Assembly (NCBI RefSeq): GCF_024693525.1
Contig: NZ_JAILKR010000057.1
Location: 5,740-69,739 of the forward strand
DNA length: 64,000 nt
From: Selenomonas sp.
GTDB taxonomy: Bacteria; Bacillota_C; Negativicutes; Selenomonadales; Selenomonadaceae
Reading direction: 5' to 3'
Each line of letters begins with the position of its first letter. Positions within the stretch are counted from its first letter, which is position 1. The notes beneath the pieces are model-generated. The model was not told the origin of the DNA. It worked only from the letters and a program-made list of their open reading frames with translations, and did not search any database. Below are positions 40,653 through 50,288 of this stretch, in pieces. A program made the translations under genes and the position numbers.

Positions 40653-41264
40653 TTGCCATCATTTATGAAAGATGAATTGAAGAAAAAAGATGAGCAGAAA
40701 CTCGACGAGATGCAGCAGGAAATCGATGAGGCCAGTGCTGAAGCTGAGACCGAGGAAGTTGAAGGTCAGGACGATGCTGAGGCAGCGGAGGCTGCGGAGA
40801 CGGAAGCTTCCGATGAGGCACAGCAGCTTGAAAAGCTCACGGCAGACCTGAAGGAGAAAGAAGAACGCGTTCTTCGCCTGCAGGCTGATTTTGAGAATTT
40901 CCGCCGCCGCACGGCCAAGGAAAAAGAAGAGCTTTCGGCTGTGGTTACCCAGGGCATTCTCAAAGATATGCTGCCGCTTTTGGATAACTTCGAGCGTGCC
41001 ATGGCTGCTGAAGCCAAGGACGGTGAAGCCTTCCAGAAGGGTGTTGAGATGATTTTCACGCAGTTTGGCGAAGTGCTCAAAAAGAATGGTTTGGAAAAAA
41101 TCGAAACTGAGGGTCAGAAATTTGATCCGAATTTCCACCAGGCTGTTATGCGGGTACAGAATGAAGAGCTGGAAGATGATGATATCGCCCAGGAGCTTCA
41201 GAAAGGCTATATGGTTAAGGGCCGGGTCATTCGCCCCAGTATGGTTCAGGTTGTAGCCAACTAA
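40653..41264 (+). CDS. grpE: Nucleotide exchange factor GrpE
   Basis: The 203-residue product has a long acidic, Glu/Ala-rich N-terminal helix (residues 5-60) and a GrpE core: LQADFENFRRRTAKEKEE, MLPLLDNFERAM, and FDPNFHQAVMRVQNEELEDD with a C-terminal beta wing ending GRVIRPSMVQVVA. It ejects ADP from DnaK. I start at TTG 40653, six bases after GAGGTG; ATG 40665 is a reasonable alternative. It lies 51 bases after hrcA under CIRCE control. Confidence 0.95.
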   Translation: MPSFMKDELKKKDEQKLDEMQQEIDEASAEAETEEVEGQDDAEAAEAAETEASDEAQQLEKLTADLKEKEERVLRLQADFENFRRRTAKEKEELSAVVTQGILKDMLPLLDNFERAMAAEAKDGEAFQKGVEMIFTQFGEVLKKNGLEKIETEGQKFDPNFHQAVMRVQNEELEDDDIAQELQKGYMVKGRVIRPSMVQVVAN

Positions 41265-41325
41265 ATTTGTTTGCAAAGTTTTTCTCTATATATTTTGGCA
41301 AAGATATTTTTAGGAGGATTTTAAA

Positions 41326-43173
41326 ATGTCTAAAGTAATTGGTATTGACTTAGGTACGACCAACTCCGTTGTATCTGTTATGGAAGGCGGCGAGCCGACT
41401 GTCATCACGAATCCGGAAGGCAGCCGCATCACCCCGTCTGTTGTCGGTTTCACGAAAGACGGTCAGCGTCTCGTAGGCCAGCTGGCAAAACGCCAGGCTG
41501 TATCCAACCCGGATCGCACGATTGCATCCATTAAACGTCACATGGGTGATTCCAGCTACAAAGTAACGGTGGATGGCAAGAGCTACACGCCGCAGGAAAT
41601 CTCCGCTATGGTTCTGCAGAAGCTCAAGGCTGATGCAGAGGCATATCTCGGTGAAACGGTCAGCCAGGCCGTCATCACGGTTCCGGCTTACTTCAACGAC
41701 AGCCAGCGCCAGGCAACAAAAGACGCTGGTAAGATTGCTGGCCTCGAGGTTCTGCGTATCGTCAACGAGCCGACGGCAGCAGCCCTGGCTTATGGTCTGG
41801 ATAAAGACGATGACGAGACGGTTCTGGTATTTGACCTCGGTGGCGGTACCTTCGATGTCTCGATTCTCGAACTTTCTGGCGGTACCTTCGAAGTCCTGGC
41901 AACCAATGGTGACACCCACCTCGGCGGTGATGACTTCGACCAGGCTATCATGGACTGGATGGTTGAGGAGTTCAAGAAAGAGAACAACATTGACCTGTCC
42001 CAGGACAAGATGGCTGCTCAGCGCCTCAAAGAGGCTGCCGAGAAAGCTAAGATTGAGCTTTCCAGCATGACCCAGACGAACATCAATCTGCCGTTTATCA
42101 CGGCTGATGCTACGGGCCCGAAACATCTCGACCTCACGCTGTCCCGTGCTAAGTTCGATGAACTCACGAGCAGCCTGGTTGAGCGCACGATGGAGCCGAC
42201 CCGCAAGGCTATGGCTGATGCTGACCTTTCTGGCAGCGATATCAACAAGATTATCCTCGTCGGTGGTTCTTCCCGTATCCCGGCCGTTCAGGAAGCTATC
42301 CGTAAGTTCCTGGCAAAAGAGCCGTCTAAGGGTGTTAACCCGGATGAGTGCGTATCGGTTGGTGCTGCGATCCAGGGCGGTATTCTCGTGGGCGAAGTCA
42401 AAGACGTACTGCTCCTCGATGTAACGCCGCTGTCCCTCGGTATTGAGACGCTGGGCGGTGTTTGCACGAAAATCATCGAGCGCAACACGACGATTCCGAC
42501 GCATAAGAGCCAGGTATTCTCCACGGCTGCCGATAATCAGCCGTCGGTTGATATCCACGTTCTCCAGGGTGAGCGCGAGATGGCTGCCGGTAACAAGACG
42601 CTAGGTCGCTTCGAGCTTTCCGATATCCCGCCAGCTCCGCGTGGGGTTCCTAAAATCGAAGTTTCCTTCGATATCGATGCCAACGGTATCGTTCATGTAT
42701 CGGCAAAAGACCTCGGTACGGGCAAAGAGCAGAAAATCACAATCCAGTCGGATGGCGGCATGAGCAAAGAAGATATCGACCGTATGGTCAAAGAGGCTGA
42801 GGCACATGCAGCTGAGGATAAGAAACAGAAAGAAGCCATCGACGTCAAGAACCAGGCTGACAGCTTCGTATATCAGGCTGAAAAGACTATCAAGGATCTC
42901 GGCGACAAGGCAGATAAGGCTCAGATTGCCAAAGTTCAGGAAGGTGTCGACAAGGTAAAAGAGGCACTCAAGAGCAATGATACGGAAACGATCAAGAAGG
43001 CAATGGAAGAGGCTCAGAAACCGCTTTATGAAATGAGTGCTGCTGCTTATCAGCAGGCTCAGGCTGCTGGCCAGGGAGCTCCGGGTGCAGACCAGGCAGC
43101 TCAGGCTGATGCCAAGAACGACGACGATGTTGTTGATGCAGAGTATACGGAAGTCAAAGACGACAAGAAATAA
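41326..43173 (+). CDS. dnaK: Molecular chaperone DnaK (Hsp70)
   Basis: The 615-residue chaperone has the actin-like ATPase ([50 protein letters not shown]), the substrate-binding domain after the [14 protein letters not shown] linker region, and the conserved acidic tail end [17 protein letters not shown]. It works with GrpE and DnaJ encoded on either side. AGGAGG precedes ATG 41326. The codon choice is more biased than in the neighbours, as expected for a highly expressed gene. Confidence 0.99.
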   Translation: MSKVIGIDLGTTNSVVSVMEGGEPTVITNPEGSRITPSVVGFTKDGQRLVGQLAKRQAVSNPDRTIASIKRHMGDSSYKVTVDGKSYTPQEISAMVLQKLKADAEAYLGETVSQAVITVPAYFNDSQRQATKDAGKIAGLEVLRIVNEPTAAALAYGLDKDDDETVLVFDLGGGTFDVSILELSGGTFEVLATNGDTHLGGDDFDQAIMDWMVEEFKKENNIDLSQDKMAAQRLKEAAEKAKIELSSMTQTNINLPFITADATGPKHLDLTLSRAKFDELTSSLVERTMEPTRKAMADADLSGSDINKIILVGGSSRIPAVQEAIRKFLAKEPSKGVNPDECVSVGAAIQGGILVGEVKDVLLLDVTPLSLGIETLGGVCTKIIERNTTIPTHKSQVFSTAADNQPSVDIHVLQGEREMAAGNKTLGRFELSDIPPAPRGVPKIEVSFDIDANGIVHVSAKDLGTGKEQKITIQSDGGMSKEDIDRMVKEAEAHAAEDKKQKEAIDVKNQADSFVYQAEKTIKDLGDKADKAQIAKVQEGVDKVKEALKSNDTETIKKAMEEAQKPLYEMSAAAYQQAQAAGQGAPGADQAAQADAKNDDDVVDAEYTEVKDDKK

Positions 43174-43193
43174 TTCACGGTTTTGATGGAAGG

Positions 43194-43223
43194 ATTGTTG
43201 GGAGCCTGCGGGCTCCCAACAAT
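43194..43223 (+). other. Stable intercistronic hairpin between dnaK and dnaJ
   Basis: ATTGTTGGGAGCC pairs perfectly with GGCTCCCAACAAT around TGCG. There is little T-tract after it. It could protect the dnaK mRNA end or partially terminate, keeping dnaJ lower than dnaK. Confidence 0.75.
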
Positions 43224-43244
43224 TATATTTAAGGATGGTGCAAC

Positions 43245-44399
43245 GTGAGCGAGAAACGCGATTACTATGAGGTGCTGGGCGTTGATAAAGGCGCATCGGC
43301 AGCTGATATAAAAAAGGCCTACAAAAAAATGGCCCGTAAATATCATCCGGACCTCAACCGCGATAACCCGAAAGAAGCTGAGGAGAAATTCAAGGAAGTC
43401 AACGAGGCCTATGATGTCTTGAAAGACCCGCAGAAGAAAGCCCAGTACGATCAGTTTGGCCATGCGGCCTTTGAAGGCGGCATGGGTGGCGGTGGCGGCT
43501 TCGGTGGTTTTGGCGGTAGCGGCTTCGGCGGTTTCGGTGGCGGCGGAATGGATGACATCTTCGACATGTTCTTCGGTGGCGGTGGACGTCAGCGTTCCCG
43601 TGGCCCGCAGCCGGAACGTGGCAGTGACCTGCGCTATGATTTGGAGATTACCTTCGAAGAGGCTGCCTTTGGCAAAGAGGTAGAACTTAGCATTCCCCGA
43701 ATGGAAACCTGTGAAGCCTGCCATGGCTCTGGGGCAGCGGCGGGAACCAGCCCGGAAACCTGTCCGGATTGTCATGGTACGGGTATGCGCCAGCAAGTGC
43801 AGAATACGCCCTTTGGGCGAATGGTCAATCAGACCACATGCAGCCGTTGCCATGGTACTGGCAAGATTGTCAAGAATCCCTGCAGTGAATGTCATGGTAC
43901 TGGCAAGAAGAAAGTCCGTAGCAAGATTAAGGTCAACATCCCGAAGGGCATCGATAATGGCCAGCGGGTTCGTGTCCGGGGCGGTGGCGAAGCCGGTAAA
44001 CTCGGAGGCGAACACGGCGATCTTTACGTATACATTTTCATCAAGCCCCATAAGATTTATCAGCGTCAGGGGACGGATGTGGTGGTGGAAGTGCCGATTT
44101 CCTTTGTTCAGGCAGCTTTGGGAGATAAAATCCAGGTGCCGACCATTGACGGCACGGTGGAGGTCAAAGTGCCGGCTGGTACCCAGTCGGGCAAAATCCT
44201 GCGCCTGCGCGAACGAGGTATTCCCCATCTGCGCGGTACGGGACGTGGTGATGAACACGTTGTCATCAAGGTGCTCACGCCTCAGAATCTCAACCAGCGC
44301 CAGAAAGAACTTCTCAAAGAGTTCGGCGAAATCAGCGGCGATAAAGTCAATCCGGAACAGAAGAGCTTCCTTGATAACCTCAAGAATCTTTTTAAGTAA
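43245..44399 (+). CDS. dnaJ: Chaperone protein DnaJ
   Basis: The 384-residue type I DnaJ has a J domain ([23 protein letters not shown] in [10 protein letters not shown]), a Gly/Phe-rich linker (about residues 75-110), and four zinc-finger repeats [24 protein letters not shown] and CSECHGTG, followed by the substrate-binding C-terminal domains. It stimulates the DnaK ATPase. The start is GTG 43245 after AAGGATGG. It is the last gene before a strong terminator. Confidence 0.98.
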   Translation: MSEKRDYYEVLGVDKGASAADIKKAYKKMARKYHPDLNRDNPKEAEEKFKEVNEAYDVLKDPQKKAQYDQFGHAAFEGGMGGGGGFGGFGGSGFGGFGGGGMDDIFDMFFGGGGRQRSRGPQPERGSDLRYDLEITFEEAAFGKEVELSIPRMETCEACHGSGAAAGTSPETCPDCHGTGMRQQVQNTPFGRMVNQTTCSRCHGTGKIVKNPCSECHGTGKKKVRSKIKVNIPKGIDNGQRVRVRGGGEAGKLGGEHGDLYVYIFIKPHKIYQRQGTDVVVEVPISFVQAALGDKIQVPTIDGTVEVKVPAGTQSGKILRLRERGIPHLRGTGRGDEHVVIKVLTPQNLNQRQKELLKEFGEISGDKVNPEQKSFLDNLKNLFK

Positions 44400-44414
44400 T
44401 CCAAGAAATTATCA

Positions 44415-44450
44415 AACAAGTGAGAGTGTGACACTCTCACTTGTTTTTTT
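44415..44450 (+). terminator. Terminator of the heat-shock operon
   Basis: AACAAGTGAGAGTGT pairs perfectly with ACACTCTCACTTGTT across a single G (effectively a short loop), followed by a T run. Confidence 0.92.
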
Positions 44451-44470
44451 CAGCGGATAAACGTATAATA
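44441..44470 (+). promoter_or_regulatory. Probable promoter of prmA
   Basis: A consensus TATAAT at 44465-44470 lies 18 bases after TTGTTT, which overlaps the terminator tail. It allows prmA-rsmE-mtaB expression apart from heat shock. Confidence 0.5.
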
Positions 44471-44514
44471 GATTGTCAACGTATATAGTAGGTACGGCAA
44501 AGGAGCGATGTATT

Positions 44515-45465
44515 TTGAAATGGGCAGAAGTAAGTATCCTGACCACTCATGAAGCTACAGATGTTGTGGCGGAAATCTATCACGATATCGGTGCGCAGGG
44601 TGTCGTTATCGAGGACCCGGAACTCCTGAATCATTACATTGATTCGGGAATGTGGGATTTTTCGGATATCCAGCGTGCGGATAATACGGAGATTGTTACG
44701 GTCAAGGCATACCTGCCCATGGATGAAGACCTAGATGACAGGCTGCGGGATTTTGAGCAGCGAATTAAGGCCTTCCGTGCAATTGAAGGAGATGGCATTA
44801 CGAAGGGATCCTGTGAGATTTCCTGGAAATCGGTTCAGGATGAAGATTGGTCGGATAACTGGAAAAAATATTTCCATCCGGAAAAGGTCGGCGGCATGAT
44901 TGTCATCAAACCAACTTGGGAAGATTATACGGCCAGCCCTGACGACATTGTCATTGAGCTAGACCCGGGAGCAGCCTTTGGCACGGGAACCCATCCGACA
45001 ACGGCCATGTGCATCCGGGAACTTGAGAAATTGGTACGCGGTGGCATGCGGGTTTTTGATGTGGGCACGGGTTCTGGCGTTCTGGCTATCGCGGCGGCAA
45101 AGTTGGGAGCAAGCGACGTCACTGCCATGGATTATGACCGGACGGCAGTTAATGTGGCGGCGGAGAATATTCGGGAAAATCATGTGGAAGATAGCGTTAA
45201 AACTGGTATCAGTGATATTCTGAAGTCTTTTGCTGGCAAAGCAGACCTGGTGGTGGCCAATATCATCGCCGATATCATTATCCGGCTGTTCGAAGAACTG
45301 GATGAACATTTAGCCGAAGGCGGCAAACTGCTGGCATCGGGCATCATCACCGAACGGGTGGCAGATGTTACCAAGGCCTGCATTGCCAATGGATTTGTGG
45401 TGGATAAAGTCATCGAGGAAAAGGGCTGGGCCGCCATGGTAATCAGTCGCGGAGAAGACAAATGA
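44515..45465 (+). CDS. prmA: Ribosomal protein L11 methyltransferase
   Basis: The 316-residue enzyme methylates L11 with SAM. Features are the N-terminal PrmA domain (WAEVSILTTHEATDVVAEI) and the methyltransferase core with LDPGAAFGTGTHPTTAMCI, VFDVGTGSGVLAIAAAKLGA and VVANIIADIIIRLFEEL. The start is TTG 44515 with AAAGGAG nine bases before it. rsmE overlaps its stop by four bases (ATGA). Confidence 0.96.
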   Translation: MKWAEVSILTTHEATDVVAEIYHDIGAQGVVIEDPELLNHYIDSGMWDFSDIQRADNTEIVTVKAYLPMDEDLDDRLRDFEQRIKAFRAIEGDGITKGSCEISWKSVQDEDWSDNWKKYFHPEKVGGMIVIKPTWEDYTASPDDIVIELDPGAAFGTGTHPTTAMCIRELEKLVRGGMRVFDVGTGSGVLAIAAAKLGASDVTAMDYDRTAVNVAAENIRENHVEDSVKTGISDILKSFAGKADLVVANIIADIIIRLFEELDEHLAEGGKLLASGIITERVADVTKACIANGFVVDKVIEEKGWAAMVISRGEDK

Positions 45466-46199
45466 GGCGGTTGTTTTACAAAGGTCTGCTAGCTGATACG
45501 GTGGAGATTACGGGCAGTGATGCCCACCATTTGATGCATGTCATGCGGGCGAAGGCCGGTCAGGAAATCATTCTGGTGGATGATGAAAATCAGGTGGCCC
45601 GTATGGAGATGACTGGCTTCCGGGAAGATGCCGTAACGCTTACCCTGCGGCAGCGGTTGGAAGCTGATACGGAATCGCCTATTGATTTGGTACTGGCCCA
45701 ATGCCTGCTGAAGTCCGATAAGATGGACAGGGTGGTGCAGAAGGCAGTGGAGCTGGGGGCGGTTGGGGTCATACCCCTTCGCAGTCAGAATTGTGTCGTG
45801 CGCTATGATGCCAAAAAGGCAGCAGCCCGCCAGCAGCGCTGGCAAAAGATTGCCGACGAGGCGGCAAAACAATGTGGTCGGACAGCTCTGTTGACGGTGG
45901 AGCCGGTAACGGATATCCAAGCGTTTATCGCAGCGGAAAAAGATCAGGAAGACAGTGCATTGGTGTTCTTTTACGAAAACGAAGATCAGCAGACCTTGAA
46001 GGATTATCTGGGCCAGCTTAAGGCCAAGCGAATCGTATTGCTGGTAGGGCCGGAAGGTGGTTTTTCCCTGGACGAAGCGAAGGCCGTCGAAGAAGCTGGC
46101 GGCAAAAGTGTAACGCTGGGCCCTCGGATTCTGCGGGCGGAAACAGCGGCCTTGACGGCACTGTCCGTGGTGCAATATGAATGTGGAGATTTAGGATAA
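45462..46199 (+). CDS. rsmE: 16S rRNA (uracil(1498)-N3)-methyltransferase
   Basis: The 245-residue SPOUT-class methyltransferase has an N-terminal PUA-like domain (DAHHLMHVMRAKAGQEIILV) and a knotted C-terminal domain with LAQCLLKSDKMDRVVQKAVE, LVGPEGGFSLDEAKAVEEAG and LGPRILRAETAALTAL, the SAM-binding knot. It modifies U1498 of 16S rRNA. Its ATG overlaps the prmA stop, and the pair is conserved in Firmicutes. Confidence 0.96.
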   Translation: MRRLFYKGLLADTVEITGSDAHHLMHVMRAKAGQEIILVDDENQVARMEMTGFREDAVTLTLRQRLEADTESPIDLVLAQCLLKSDKMDRVVQKAVELGAVGVIPLRSQNCVVRYDAKKAAARQQRWQKIADEAAKQCGRTALLTVEPVTDIQAFIAAEKDQEDSALVFFYENEDQQTLKDYLGQLKAKRIVLLVGPEGGFSLDEAKAVEEAGGKSVTLGPRILRAETAALTALSVVQYECGDLG

Positions 46200-46213
46200 G
46201 GAGGATTTTTACC

Positions 46214-47518
46214 TTGCCAAAGGTGGCATTAACAACACTGGGGTGCAAAGTCAACCAGTTTGAAACGGAAACGATGGAAGGTCTGTTCAAGCAGAAGGGC
46301 TATGAGATTGTGCCCTTTGACGAAACGGCAGACTTCTATGTTATCAATACCTGCTCCGTCACCAGCCTTGGTGATCGCAAATCCCGTCAGATTATTCGCC
46401 GGGCAAAACGGCAAAACGAGCAGGCAATCATTGCGGTATGCGGCTGCTATGCTCAGGTTCATCCGGAAGAAATCAAAGCGATTGAAGGGGTCCGGGTAGT
46501 CCTGGGAACGAAAGAGCGTAGCCGCATCGTCGAGTACGTCGAACAGGCGGCGCGGGAAGATGGGATTCTCGATGAGGTGGGCAATATCATGGAGGCCCGC
46601 GACTTTGAAGATATTCCCCTCTACGATATGCCACAGCGCACCCGGGCATTCCTGAAAATCGAAGATGGGTGTCAGAATTTCTGTTCCTATTGCATCATTC
46701 CCTACGCCCGAGGTCCGGTAAAATCCCGGCAGTTGGATAAGATTCATGCTGAGGCTAAAAAACTGGTGGACGCTGGTTTTAAGGAAATCGTTTTGACGGG
46801 AATTCACCTGGGGGCCTACGGTCGTGATTTGCCAGAGGAGGTCAATCTGGCCGACGCCTGCCGGGAAGTGCTGAAGGTAGCTGGCTTAAAGCGGCTTCGT
46901 TTGGGGTCGTTGGAATCCATCGAGCTTTCCCCAGAACTATTTGAACTCATTCGTCAGGACGAACGCTTCTGTGCCCATCTCCATCTGCCCTTGCAGGCAG
47001 GTTCGGATTCGGTGCTCAAGGATATGAACCGTCATTATGATACGGCAGAATTTGCCCGTCTCATTGAACATGTGGAGAAGGAAGTTCCAGGGGTGGCGGT
47101 ATCCACGGATATCATTGTGGGCTTTCCAGGGGAGACCGAAGAACAATTCCAGCAGGGATTGGATTTTGTGGCGAAGATGAATTTTTCCCGTATGCATGTA
47201 TTCCCCTATTCCCGCCGCAGCGGGACGCCAGCGGCCGAGCGGAAGGATCAGATTCCCGAGCCGGTGAAAAAGGAACGGGTTCACCGCATGCAGGCACTGG
47301 CGGCCAGCAAGACCGAAGAGTTCCACCGCATGTTTATCGGTAAGACCATGCGGGTCCTGTTTGAGACCAACAATGAAGGAATTACGGATGGTCTTACGGA
47401 CAATTACATTCGCGTATACACCGATGATGCCGTTATTTGTGGCGACCTTTATGAGGTGCGTTTGGAACGGCTTTATAAAGATGGCGTCTTCGGTAAAGTC
47501 GTAGAAAAGGTAAAATAA
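46214..47518 (+). CDS. mtaB: tRNA (N6-threonylcarbamoyladenosine(37)-C2)-methylthiotransferase MtaB
   Basis: The 434-residue radical SAM enzyme has an N-terminal UPF0004 domain (VALTTLGCKVNQFETETM), the radical SAM cluster CxxxCxxC in GCQNFCSYCIIPYARG, IVLTGIHLGAYGRDL, and a C-terminal TRAM domain. This sequence type is MtaB rather than MiaB or RimO, judging from LGCKVNQFE. It converts t6A37 to ms2t6A in tRNAs reading ANN codons. The start is TTG 46214 with GGAGG upstream; it follows rsmE by 14 bases. Confidence 0.94.
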   Translation: MPKVALTTLGCKVNQFETETMEGLFKQKGYEIVPFDETADFYVINTCSVTSLGDRKSRQIIRRAKRQNEQAIIAVCGCYAQVHPEEIKAIEGVRVVLGTKERSRIVEYVEQAAREDGILDEVGNIMEARDFEDIPLYDMPQRTRAFLKIEDGCQNFCSYCIIPYARGPVKSRQLDKIHAEAKKLVDAGFKEIVLTGIHLGAYGRDLPEEVNLADACREVLKVAGLKRLRLGSLESIELSPELFELIRQDERFCAHLHLPLQAGSDSVLKDMNRHYDTAEFARLIEHVEKEVPGVAVSTDIIVGFPGETEEQFQQGLDFVAKMNFSRMHVFPYSRRSGTPAAERKDQIPEPVKKERVHRMQALAASKTEEFHRMFIGKTMRVLFETNNEGITDGLTDNYIRVYTDDAVICGDLYEVRLERLYKDGVFGKVVEKVK

Positions 47519-47633
47519 AATTCCGTATTAAGCAGGTAATTCGTTTTTCGTGGCGAATTATTATAGATGTATCCGGTTTATGCGCAGTATTTGCCATTAT
47601 GGACGGATAAATCCAACAAGGGAGGTGTTAAAG

Positions 47634-47981
47634 ATGGCAGATTGTATTTTTTGCAAGATTGCTCATAAGGAGATTCCTTCAAATCTTGTCTACGAAGATG
47701 ATCAGGTGGTAGCATTCAAGGATTTGGAACCGCAGGCTCCAGTCCATGTGCTGGTCATTCCCAAGAAACATGTGGAAAGTGTCCTGGCTTTTACGAAGGA
47801 AGACAAGGATTTGGCGGCACATATCCTGGTGGATGTAATCCCGCAGCTGGCTCGTGAACTGGGTGTAGATGAGAAGGGATTCCGCGTTGTCACCAATACG
47901 GGCGACGAAGGCGGGCAGAGCGTCAAACATCTGCATTTCCACCTCCTGGGCGGCCGTTCCCTGCAGTGGCCTCCAGGCTAA
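47634..47981 (+). CDS. HIT-family purine nucleoside phosphoramidase (HinT-like)
   Basis: The 115-residue HIT protein begins MADCIFCKIAHKEIPSNLVY and ends with the histidine triad HLHFHLLGG after GGQSVKHL. The family hydrolyses AMP-lysine and other purine phosphoramidates in the cytoplasm. ATG 47634 follows GGGAGGTG; an in-frame ATG at 47550 would add 28 residues without a ribosome site. It is 115 bases after mtaB; that gap holds an imperfect AATTCG/CGAATT repeat but no clear promoter. Confidence 0.94.
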   Translation: MADCIFCKIAHKEIPSNLVYEDDQVVAFKDLEPQAPVHVLVIPKKHVESVLAFTKEDKDLAAHILVDVIPQLARELGVDEKGFRVVTNTGDEGGQSVKHLHFHLLGGRSLQWPPG

Positions 47982-47993
47982 TCAGTTTGTGGT

Positions 47994-48023
47994 TGACATG
48001 GCTGCGCCAGCTGATGTATAATT
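47994..48023 (+). promoter_or_regulatory. Strong sigma-A promoter of rpsU
   Basis: Consensus TTGACA and TATAAT with an 18-base spacer, 58 bases before ATG 48081. Confidence 0.85.
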
Positions 48024-48080
48024 GTGTGGTGTAGTTATGAAACACAAACTCCCAAGTTAAGTGGAGGGGGGGAAAAATAG

Positions 48081-48263
48081 ATGGCAAACGAAATCAAAGT
48101 TGGTAAAAATGAATCAATCGATAGTGCTCTCCGCCGCTTCAAGCGTATGTCCCAGAAAGCTGGTACGCTTGCTGAAGTGAGAAAACGTGAACATTACGAG
48201 AAACCGAGCGTTCGCCGCAAGAAGAAATCTGAGGCAGCTCGTAAACGCAAGTTCCGCGGCTAA
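48081..48263 (+). CDS. rpsU: 30S ribosomal protein S21
   Basis: The 60-residue very basic protein begins [20 protein letters not shown] and ends [11 protein letters not shown], a textbook S21 of the small subunit needed for initiation. A strong GGAGGGGGG ribosome site precedes it. It has its own strong promoter and a terminator directly after, though yqeY follows as in other Firmicutes. Confidence 0.98.
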   Translation: MANEIKVGKNESIDSALRRFKRMSQKAGTLAEVRKREHYEKPSVRRKKKSEAARKRKFRG

Positions 48264-48278
48264 TCCTAGGTTTTTGCG

Positions 48279-48313
48279 TGAGGCGCCTGTCTTATGGACA
48301 GGCGCCTCATTTT
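48279..48313 (+). terminator. Terminator or attenuator after rpsU
   Basis: TGAGGCGCCTGTC pairs perfectly with GACAGGCGCCTCA around TTATG, followed by TTTTA. It probably reduces read-through into yqeY. Confidence 0.88.
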
Positions 48314-48338
48314 ATTTTGATAGAAAGAAGGAAATACG

Positions 48339-48785
48339 ATGTCTCTGAAAGAACAGTTGACGAATGATATGAAAGAAGCCATGAAAAATCATGAGAAGGA
48401 TCGCCTGGCAGTTATCCGCATGGTTCGTGGTGCAATCCGCCAGCAGGAAATCGATGGACAGAAGGAACTGGGTGATGAGGATGTCATTGCGGTACTGAGC
48501 AAAGAAGTCAAAATGCGCAAGGATTCTATAGAGGAGTTCAAAAAGGGCGGCCGTGAGGATTTGGTGGAGAAAACCCAGGCAGAAATTGATGTACTGCTTC
48601 CGTACTTACCGGCTCAGCTGTCGGAAGAGGAAGTACGTGAATTGGTCAAGGCTGCTGTCGAGCAGACTGGTGCCGCTTCGCCGAAAGATATGGGCAAGGT
48701 TATGGGTGTCCTGATGCCGAAGGTAAAAGGGCGTGCCGATGGCAAAATGGTTAATACGATTGTCCGCAGCTTTTTGCAGGGTTAA
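48339..48785 (+). CDS. yqeY: GatB/YqeY domain-containing protein
   Basis: The 148-residue protein is the stand-alone YqeY domain, homologous to the tRNA-binding tail of GatB. Motifs are MKEAMKNHEKDRLAVIRMVR and LPYLPAQLSEEEV, ending GRADGKMVNTIVRSFLQG. Its function is not firmly known; a link to tRNA amidotransferase or ribosomes is suggested by the domain and its constant position after rpsU. AGAAGGAAA precedes ATG 48339. Confidence 0.94.
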   Translation: MSLKEQLTNDMKEAMKNHEKDRLAVIRMVRGAIRQQEIDGQKELGDEDVIAVLSKEVKMRKDSIEEFKKGGREDLVEKTQAEIDVLLPYLPAQLSEEEVRELVKAAVEQTGAASPKDMGKVMGVLMPKVKGRADGKMVNTIVRSFLQG

Positions 48786-48855
48786 GGGAATTGTTGGTGT
48801 CTAATGAAACTCCAAGGAAAAACTAATGAACATAATAGCTGTTATTTAAGAAAAG

Positions 48856-48885
48856 TTAACATGGCAATGATACAGTATGTATGTT
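48856..48885 (+). promoter_or_regulatory. Possible promoter of the beta-barrel protein gene
   Basis: TTAACA, an 18-base spacer and TATGTT, about 45 bases before ATG 48932; moderate match only. Confidence 0.35.
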
Positions 48886-48931
48886 AAATGATTGTTTATC
48901 TGTTGTTCATGAAGTTTGGAGGATCAATTCA

Positions 48932-49528
48932 ATGAAGAAGAAGGCTTTATTTGCTGCGGTTATGGGGATTACCATGTGTGCTGGTACGGGCTTTGCTGCA
49001 CCGGCTACGAATTACGATGCTGGCGCTGTTACGGTTGAGGCAGGTATGAGCGTTGCTCCGGATATGCAGATCAACGGTTTTTCCGGCGATGATAAGACTC
49101 GACCCTATGCAGGTGCTACGGTTGGTCTTGGCGGCAATTTTGCACTTCAGTATAAATATGCCGATAACAAGGCAAGCAATGTTGGTATGAGAATGCAGGA
49201 GTTCAACCTGAACTACCAGGCTGGTAAAAATACCTACATCTATGCCGGCAACCTGAATGTCAAAGGCACTTCGGCTGCATCGGGTATTTCCGATAATCGT
49301 GTGCAGGTTGGCGTTAAGTACGTCGCTCCGGCTGGTGATAAGACGAACTGGTGGGTTGGCGGCGCCGTTGGCGATGACCTTTGGCGTGCAGAAATCGGCG
49401 GTTCCTATGCGCTGGCTCCGAATGTAGATTGGGATCTTTCTTATCAGTATACGGATGCCAAAAATGTCGATGATCGGGTTGATGTCAAGACTAGAGGCCT
49501 TTACACGGGCCTGACGTTCAAACTCTAA
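48932..49528 (+). CDS. Small outer-membrane beta-barrel-like protein
   Basis: The 198-residue product has a clear signal peptide (MKKKALFAAVMGITMCAGTG, cleavage near FAA at about residue 23). The mature part alternates short amphipathic strands: FALQYKYADN, MRMQEFNLNYQAG, RVQVGVKYVAPAG, WWVGGAVGDD, WDLSYQYTDA. It ends in an aromatic-hydrophobic terminal strand (GLYTGLTFKL) like a beta-signal for outer-membrane assembly. About eight strands fit the length. It supports a diderm envelope; function is unknown. GGAGG precedes ATG 48932. It has its own terminator. Confidence 0.82.
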   Translation: MKKKALFAAVMGITMCAGTGFAAPATNYDAGAVTVEAGMSVAPDMQINGFSGDDKTRPYAGATVGLGGNFALQYKYADNKASNVGMRMQEFNLNYQAGKNTYIYAGNLNVKGTSAASGISDNRVQVGVKYVAPAGDKTNWWVGGAVGDDLWRAEIGGSYALAPNVDWDLSYQYTDAKNVDDRVDVKTRGLYTGLTFKL

Positions 49529-49554
49529 TTGAATTGAATGGTGTCAAAGATAAG

Positions 49555-49581
49555 GGCAACAGGTAACACCTGTTGCCTTTT
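49555..49581 (+). terminator. Terminator of the beta-barrel gene
   Basis: GGCAACAGGT, loop AAC, ACCTGTTGCC, then TTTT. Confidence 0.9.
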
Positions 49582-49640
49582 CTGTGTATAAGCAGGTGAT
49601 TTCCTTTGGGCAGGGAATATAGTATTAGGAGGTGATATCG

Positions 49641-50270
49641 ATGGATGTGGTGAGTATTCCTGCGCTGCAGGTTTTACTGCTGGCGATCATGTTCCTGGCG
49701 GTTTTGGTGGAAATAAAAACCGGCGGGATGGGCGCTGGCGTGTTGTTGGGGCTGGTAGCAGCAGCGGTGTTTTGGGGAAGCCAATATGTAAGGGGCTTAG
49801 TAGACCTCTATCAGATTGCCATGTTCTTGGCGGGGATCCTTTGCATTGTTTTTGAGATGCTCATGCCGACGATAGGGCTCTTGGCTGGCGTTGGTGTGGC
49901 CGCAATGCTATACAGTGTGGTACTGGCACTGGGGGGCGATATTCAGGCTATCTACGCCATGCTGATTGCTTTTGTGGTGTCGATAGCCGGCTTTGCCTTG
50001 ATTGTGAAACGGCTGCCTTCAAGTCGGCTTTGGAATAAGGTGGTTTTGAAGGATCAGTCCGAATCTGTCCGAGGGTATGTCAGTACAACACCCAAACAGT
50101 CTTTGCTGGGCAAAGAGGGAGAAGTGTTAAGTGAATTGCGCCCATCCGGCGCGGTGCTCCTCGATGGCGTTCCCGTGGATGTGATTTCCGAAGGGGCTTT
50201 TATCCCTAAGGGGGAAAAAGTACGGGTAGTAGCCGTTGAAGGTGTTCGGGTAGTAGTTCGTAAAGTTTAA
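49641..50270 (+). CDS. NfeD family membrane protein
   Basis: The 209-residue protein has three to four membrane helices (about residues 10-60, 65-105 and 110-130) and a C-terminal OB-fold-like NfeD domain (LLGKEGEVLSELRPSGAVLL, continuing FIPKGEKVRVVAVEGVRVVV). NfeD proteins pair with flotillin-like proteins to organise membrane microdomains. ATG 49641 follows AGGAGGTGATAT; floA begins 18 bases after the stop, supporting an NfeD-FloA unit as in Bacillus. Confidence 0.92.
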   Translation: MDVVSIPALQVLLLAIMFLAVLVEIKTGGMGAGVLLGLVAAAVFWGSQYVRGLVDLYQIAMFLAGILCIVFEMLMPTIGLLAGVGVAAMLYSVVLALGGDIQAIYAMLIAFVVSIAGFALIVKRLPSSRLWNKVVLKDQSESVRGYVSTTPKQSLLGKEGEVLSELRPSGAVLLDGVPVDVISEGAFIPKGEKVRVVAVEGVRVVVRKV

Positions 50271-50288
50271 TTTTCTGGAGGTATTGTT

